Shown here piece by piece: positions 32,760 to 37,623 of a stretch of 37,623 nt of DNA (its first letter is position 1; each line of letters begins with the position of its first letter). The notes beneath the pieces are model-generated. The model was not told where the DNA came from, ran no database searches, and saw nothing but the letters and a program-made list of their open reading frames with translations. A program made the translations under genes and the position numbers. Source of the DNA: Gammaproteobacteria bacterium (lineage in GTDB: Bacteria > Pseudomonadota > Gammaproteobacteria > Xanthomonadales > Rhodanobacteraceae); contig JAJPHQ010000029.1 of the NCBI GenBank assembly GCA_021325195.1, forward strand, positions 1-37,623, written 5' to 3'.

Positions 32760-33784
32760 CGTTGCGTCACCGCGTCGTGCTTGCCTGCCTCGCCCGCCTG
32801 CGTCGGTCGAAGCCGTGCCGGCTGAGGGTGAGGCAGGATGCCGATCGGGAGCTGCGCCATGGACGGCTGCTTGCCGGATGCAACCGGAGCCAGCGCCGCC
32901 GGCGGTCCCACCAGCGGCGCCGGCGCGGGCGGACCCACCGGTTCGGGCTGGTCGCGCAGCAGCAGCACCTCGCCGCTGCGCGCCAGTTGCGCGGCCGGTG
33001 TCGCCAGCGCGCGCATGAACATGCCGGACGGATCGCGCTGCAGCTTCGTCACGCTGCCGACCGGGAAGCCGGCCGGAAACCTTCCGCCCAGCCCGGAGGT
33101 GAAGAGCCGGTCACCCGGCTTCACGTCGGCCGACAGCGGCAGGTCCGAGACCACCAGTTCGTCCGGCGAGCCGGTGCCGTGCGCGATCCCGCGCAGGCCG
33201 GTGCGTTCGATCACCACCGGCACCGCGTGGTCGGGGTCGGTGACCAGCAGCGCGACCGAGGCATGCGGCAGGGTCTCGACGATCTGGCCCATCACCCCGT
33301 GCGCGTCGATCACCACCTGGCCCACGTGCACGCCCTCGTCGGCGCCCACGTCCAGCATCACCCGGTTGTGCGCGGGACCCAGTTGCACGTCGATCAACCG
33401 CGCCAGCTGCACGTCCATCCCCAGCATCTTGCGGGTGTCGAGCAGCTGCTTGAGGCGTGCGTTCTGGCTGGCCAGTGCGCCCATCCGGTTCAGCCGCGCC
33501 TGCGCCAGCAGCAGCGCCTCGCGCAGGCGGTTGTTCTCGTCGAGCAGGTCGCGTCGCTGGGTGAACGCGGCACGCGCGTCCTGCACCAGTTCGGCGGGCA
33601 TCGCCGCCAGCTTGTACACCGGCACGATCACCGCCGCGGCGGCGTAACGCACCCGGTGCAGCCAGCCGTTGCGGTGGTCCAGCACCATCAGCACCGCCGC
33701 CAGAGCCAGGTACGCGATCAGCCGCAGGGTTCCCGCCGCCGCGTCCGAGAAGATCGGAGTGGTTTCCTTGGTGGGGAGCGCCAT
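32756..33784 (-). CDS. mreC: Rod-shape-determining protein MreC
   Basis: A 342-residue bitopic protein that activates PBP2-RodA. A short cytoplasmic start is followed by a membrane helix (about 20-36), a periplasmic coiled coil (about 68-115, ENNRLREALLLAQARLNR) and the two beta-barrel domains (about 120-280: GVHVGQVVIDAHGVMGQIVE; KPGDRLFTSGLGGRFPAGFPVG). The C-terminus carries a Pro/Ala-rich tail of about 60 residues that is longer than in E. coli. A structured repeat lies between mreB and this gene. The ATG at 33784 gives the usual N-terminus. Confidence 0.95.
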   Translation of the reverse strand: MALPTKETTPIFSDAAAGTLRLIAYLALAAVLMVLDHRNGWLHRVRYAAAAVIVPVYKLAAMPAELVQDARAAFTQRRDLLDENNRLREALLLAQARLNRMGALASQNARLKQLLDTRKMLGMDVQLARLIDVQLGPAHNRVMLDVGADEGVHVGQVVIDAHGVMGQIVETLPHASVALLVTDPDHAVPVVIERTGLRGIAHGTGSPDELVVSDLPLSADVKPGDRLFTSGLGGRFPAGFPVGSVTKLQRDPSGMFMRALATPAAQLARSGEVLLLRDQPEPVGPPAPAPLVGPPAALAPVASGKQPSMAQLPIGILPHPQPARLRPTQAGEAGKHDAVTQR

Positions 33785-33800
33785 GGCGGAAAAGCCGTTA

Positions 33801-33904
33801 GACGGGAGACGGCAGACGGGAGCAGAGCTTCACGCAAGGCCCGACGAGCGGATGCGAGATCCGTCGCATCCGGCGTTTCCCGTCCGTCTCTTCCCGTCTC
33901 CCGC
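33801..33904. repeat. Nested inverted-repeat element between mreB and mreC
   Basis: CGGGAGACG (33803-33811) pairs with CGTCTCCCG (33895-33903), GACGGGA (33815-33821) with TCCCGTC (33878-33884), and a central hairpin GGATGCGA/TCGCATCC spans 33850-33871. It fills the whole gap between mreB and mreC, in an operon whose other junctions all overlap. GACGGGAGACGG-type repeats are familiar from intergenic DNA of this order (general recollection). Confidence 0.8.
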
Positions 33905-33908
33905 CATC

Positions 33909-35099
<1,191 letters not shown>

Positions 35100-35291
35100 T
35101 CACGCGGGGCGTTGTCCCGCCTTGGGTCCCTTCGCCGGAGGAGAGGCCAACGGGCGTCGCCCCGCGAGCCTGGGCTCATGGCTCGAGGCCGGGTCGAATC
35201 CCGGCGCCGATCACGCTACGATCGCCGGTCGGCGTCCGCGCACCGTGGACGATCCGCCGTCATGGCCCCACAACCTCCAGGGAAACCGAGC

Positions 35292-36230
35292 ATGCCCGCT
35301 GCGCTGATCTGCGGCTCGCTGGCCTACGACACCATCATGGTGTTCGAAGACCAGTTCAAGAACCACATCCTGCCGGACAAGGTGCACATCCTCAACGTGT
35401 CGTTCCTGGTGCCCAGGATGCGCCGCGAGTTCGGTGGCTGCGCGGGCAACATCGCCTACAACCTGAAACTGCTCGGCGGCGAACCGGTCCCGATGGCCAC
35501 CGTGGGCCAGGATTTCGGGCCCTACCGCGAATGGTTCACCAGGCTGGGCATCCGGCTGGACATGGTGCGCGAACTGCCGGACATGTTCACCGCGCAGGCG
35601 TACATGACCACCGACCTCGACAACAACCAGATCACCGCCTTCCATCCCGGCGCGATGATGCGCAGCCACGAGAACCATGTGCGCGACGTGCCCGACGTGG
35701 CCTTCGGGATCGTCGCGCCCGACGGCCGCGAGGCCATGCTGCAGAACGCCGCGGAATTCGCCGAGCGCGGCACGCCCTTCATCTTCGACCCCGGCCAGGC
35801 CATGCCGCTGTTCAACGGCGAGGAATTCCGGGCCTTCATCGACAAGGCCGATTACGTCACCGTCAACGACTACGAATCGAGCCTGCTGCAGCAACGCACC
35901 GGCTGGTCGGCCGAAGACATCACGCGACGCGTCAAGGCCTACATCGTGACGCGCGGCCCGCACGGTTCGGTGATCCACACCAGGGACAAGGATTACGAGA
36001 TCCCGCCTGCGCGCGAGCGCCGGATCGTCGATCCCACCGGCTGCGGCGACGCCTACCGGGCCGGACTGATCCACGGCATCATGCGCGGCCACGACTGGCC
36101 GACCGTGGGCCGGATGGCCTCGCTGATGGGCGCCTTGAAAGTGGAACATCCCGGCACCCAGAACCAGCGCTTCACCTGGACGGAATTCGCCGCCGAGTTC
36201 GAGGAGCAGTTCGGCTATGCGCCGGAGTGA
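35292..36230 (+). CDS. PfkB-family kinase, adenosine-kinase-like
   Basis: A 312-residue ribokinase-fold kinase. The order of motifs closely follows the Mycobacterium-type adenosine kinase: CGSLAYDTIMVFEDQFKNHI at the start, SFLVPRMRREFGGCAGNIAY (substrate-side Gly-Gly motif, about 38-57), FHPGAMM near 118, VTVNDYESSLL near 193 and the C-terminal anion hole and catalytic base in DPTGCGDAYRAGL (Asp near 255). It would phosphorylate adenosine or a similar nucleoside or sugar with ATP in the cytoplasm. Substrate is inferred from recalled similarity only. The ATG at 35292 follows AGGGAAA. It is divergent from mreB, and no pathway partners are nearby. Confidence 0.85.
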   Translation: MPAALICGSLAYDTIMVFEDQFKNHILPDKVHILNVSFLVPRMRREFGGCAGNIAYNLKLLGGEPVPMATVGQDFGPYREWFTRLGIRLDMVRELPDMFTAQAYMTTDLDNNQITAFHPGAMMRSHENHVRDVPDVAFGIVAPDGREAMLQNAAEFAERGTPFIFDPGQAMPLFNGEEFRAFIDKADYVTVNDYESSLLQQRTGWSAEDITRRVKAYIVTRGPHGSVIHTRDKDYEIPPARERRIVDPTGCGDAYRAGLIHGIMRGHDWPTVGRMASLMGALKVEHPGTQNQRFTWTEFAAEFEEQFGYAPE

Positions 36231-36354
36231 GCCCGGCGCCATCCGTGATGCCGGCCGGCTGCACCACCGCTGGCCGCGGGATCGCGCCGTTAAGTGGCGT
36301 TCACGCAGCGCCGCACCAGAATGAATCCACCGCAACCACGCGAAGGAGGGTTCC

Positions 36355-36798
36355 ATGCGTACCTTGCAGACCCTGGCACTGGCCGCCCTGCTGGCCGGAG
36401 CGCCGCTGCTGCACGCCGGCAGCGCACAGGCGGCCGGTGAAATCACCTGCAGAATGAGCTTCTCGCTGTCGGGCTGGTCCGTGTTCTACAAGACCGCCTC
36501 GGGCAGCGGCGAGGTCACCTGCAGCAACGGCGAGCACATGCACGTCCGGCTGGAGAGCAAGGGCGGCGGCCTGACCTTCGGCAAGTCCAGCATCGCCGGC
36601 GAAGGCCGCTTCTCGGGCATCTACGACATCAGGGAAATCCTGGGCAGCTATGCCAATGCCCAGGCGCATGCCGGCGCGGTGAAATCGGCGCAGGGCGTGG
36701 TGATGACCAAGGGCAACGTGTCGCTGGCGTTGAGCGGCAAGGGCCGGGGCTGGGATCTGGGCGTGGATTTCGGCAAGTTCACGATCTCGGCACGGTGA
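36355..36798 (+). CDS. Small exported protein of unknown function
   Basis: A 147-residue protein with a clear Sec signal peptide (1-26, ending AGSAQA) and a strong AGGAGGG ribosome site. The mature part has two Cys (32 and 56), which could form a disulphide, and is rich in Gly and Ser with alternating hydrophobic residues, suggesting an all-beta fold. I do not recognise the family. Its stop codon overlaps the GTG start of the hemolysin-III-type gene, so the two are probably co-expressed. A third of its length (about 83-135) contains repeated short GxGx patterns but no true repeat. Confidence 0.75.
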   Translation: MRTLQTLALAALLAGAPLLHAGSAQAAGEITCRMSFSLSGWSVFYKTASGSGEVTCSNGEHMHVRLESKGGGLTFGKSSIAGEGRFSGIYDIREILGSYANAQAHAGAVKSAQGVVMTKGNVSLALSGKGRGWDLGVDFGKFTISAR

Positions 36799-37472
36799 CG
36801 GCGCGGATGGACGCCGCGCGCCAAGGCTGGGTTTCATCCGCCGGTTACACCTTCGCGGAGGAGATCGCGAACGGCGTGGTGCAGGGCCTGGGCATCCTGC
36901 TCAGCATTGCCGGATTGACCACGCTGGTGGCCTTCGCCGCAGTGGAGGGCGGCGCGCTGGACGTGATCGCCTGCGCGGTGTTCGGCGGCGCGCTGGTGCT
37001 GCTGTACACGGTTTCGACGATCTATCACGCGCTGCCGGTGCACATCGCGCCGCGCCTGCTCTCGCGGCTGGATCACATCGCCATCCACGTGCTGATCGCC
37101 GGCACCTACACCCCGTTCACGCTGATCGCGCTGGGCGGCGCGCGCGGCCGCTGGCTGTTCGGCGCGATCTGGTCGCTGGCGGTGCTCGGCAGCGCGCTGC
37201 AATTCACGCGCTGGGGCGAACGGCAGGCGCTGAAGATCGGCCTGTATCTGCTGATGGGCTGGCTGGGCTTGCTGACCTTCGCGCCGCTGTCGGCGAAGCT
37301 GGGCGTGGGCGGCACCACGCTGCTGCTGGCCGGCGGCGCGGCCTACACGCTGGGCGTGCCCTTCCACCTGTGGCGCAGACTGCGCTACCACAACGTGCTG
37401 TGGCACACGCTGGTGCTGGCCGGCAGCGTGCTGCACTTCTTTGCGGTGTTGTTGTACGTGCTGCCGGGTTAA
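36795..37472 (+). CDS. Hemolysin III / YqfA family membrane protein
   Basis: A 225-residue member of the PAQR-related HlyIII family with seven predicted membrane helices. Diagnostic metal-site patterns are present: STIYHALP (about 74-81), SRLDHIAIHVLIAGTYTPF (about 90-108) and the C-terminal HNVLWHTLVLAGSVLHFFAV (about 198-217). Most bacterial members are not toxins; roles in lipid or membrane homeostasis are proposed. GTG 36795 is used because it overlaps the previous stop (GTGA). ATG 36807 is an alternative four codons on. Confidence 0.9.
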   Translation: MTARMDAARQGWVSSAGYTFAEEIANGVVQGLGILLSIAGLTTLVAFAAVEGGALDVIACAVFGGALVLLYTVSTIYHALPVHIAPRLLSRLDHIAIHVLIAGTYTPFTLIALGGARGRWLFGAIWSLAVLGSALQFTRWGERQALKIGLYLLMGWLGLLTFAPLSAKLGVGGTTLLLAGGAAYTLGVPFHLWRRLRYHNVLWHTLVLAGSVLHFFAVLLYVLPG

Positions 37473-37623
37473 GTTGAAGAGTTCCTGGGAGCAGGCCATG
37501 GATGGCCGTATTGAGCGAGCTTTCCGCGCCGTCGCATGGCGCCGAGCATCGCAGCCGGGCGCGCGGGAAAGGCGCGCATGTCCGAGCACAGGGATGTGCG
37601 AGTTCGCGCCGGCGCGCGCCCGG
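37473..37623. repeat. Hairpin-rich intergenic DNA at the right edge, related to the dispersed repeat
   Basis: It contains GGCCAT-gg-ATGGCC and, at 37586-37599, the 14-mer GCACAGGGATGTGC, identical (as reverse complement) to the heart of the GCGGCAC...GTGCCGC hairpin in repeat copy 3. No coding potential is evident. The window end cuts it, so its full extent is unknown. Confidence 0.4.

Noticed and set aside
35189-35204. tRNA T-arm-like sequence (CCGGGTCGAATCCCGG) upstream of the PfkB gene
   Set aside because: The loop is one base short of a T-loop and I could not find a matching acceptor stem, D-arm or anticodon arm around it, so it is not a tRNA and is weak even as a remnant.
36795-37472. 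A pore-forming haemolysin
   Set aside because: The family name is historical. The sequence is a seven-helix HlyIII/PAQR-like membrane protein, and nothing here indicates toxin activity.

Overview
The window (37.6 kb, uniformly high GC, densely packed, with many ATGA/GTGA gene overlaps) looks like chromosome from a gammaproteobacterium of the order Xanthomonadales, most likely Rhodanobacteraceae (Rhodanobacter/Dyella-like). The grounds are the gene content: a large TonB-dependent receptor paired with a flavin-dependent halogenase in a sugar locus, a LacI/SLC45-type transporter/GH31/GH13 maltose cluster, an RlpA-DacC-YbeD-LipB block and a coenzyme-B12-dependent NrdJ. The genus is an inference from gene types, not a database match.

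Layout. (1) 1-939 (-): 5' part of nrdJ, with a promoter and paired NrdR-like boxes upstream. (2) 1601-5835 (+): periplasmic protease DegQ, a PstS-like binding protein fused to LysM, and an M17 aminopeptidase. (3) 5870-12893 (-): mltB-rlpA-dacC-ybeD-lipB and then prc, all cell-envelope or lipoylation genes. (4) 13220-28848: an alpha-glucan/maltodextrin utilisation island. It has one GH13 alpha-glucosidase on the minus strand and, divergently, TonB receptor, halogenase, alpha-amylase, GH31, a six-hairpin (alpha/alpha)6 glycosidase-like protein, an MFS sugar transporter and a LacI regulator. (5) 29228-34955 (-): mreB-mreC-mreD-mrdA-rodA, the rod-shape operon. (6) 35292-37472 (+): an adenosine-kinase-like PfkB protein, a small secreted protein and a hemolysin-III family membrane protein.

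How the genes fit together. In the island the TonB receptor would bring malto-oligosaccharides through the outer membrane. The amylase, GH31 enzyme and six-hairpin protein carry signal peptides and would trim them in the periplasm. The MFS protein would carry short glucosides into the cytoplasm, where the signal-less GH13 alpha-glucosidase releases glucose. The LacI protein probably acts on two inverted 14-bp sites in the divergent 407-bp control region. The shape and peptidoglycan genes on either side (mreBCD-mrdA-rodA and mltB-rlpA-dacC-ybeD-lipB) run in the same direction and would read as one block if the island were removed.

The non-coding DNA is unusually structured. A hairpin-rich dispersed repeat occurs in three copies (1318-1462, 13057-13222, 28915-29007). 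A 220-bp cascade of perfect hairpins follows rodA. A four-arm inverted repeat sits inside the sugar operon, a nested inverted repeat lies between mreB and mreC, and a heptanucleotide tandem repeat lies at the 5' end of lipB. I see no CRISPR array, tRNA, rRNA, integrase, transposase or phage gene.
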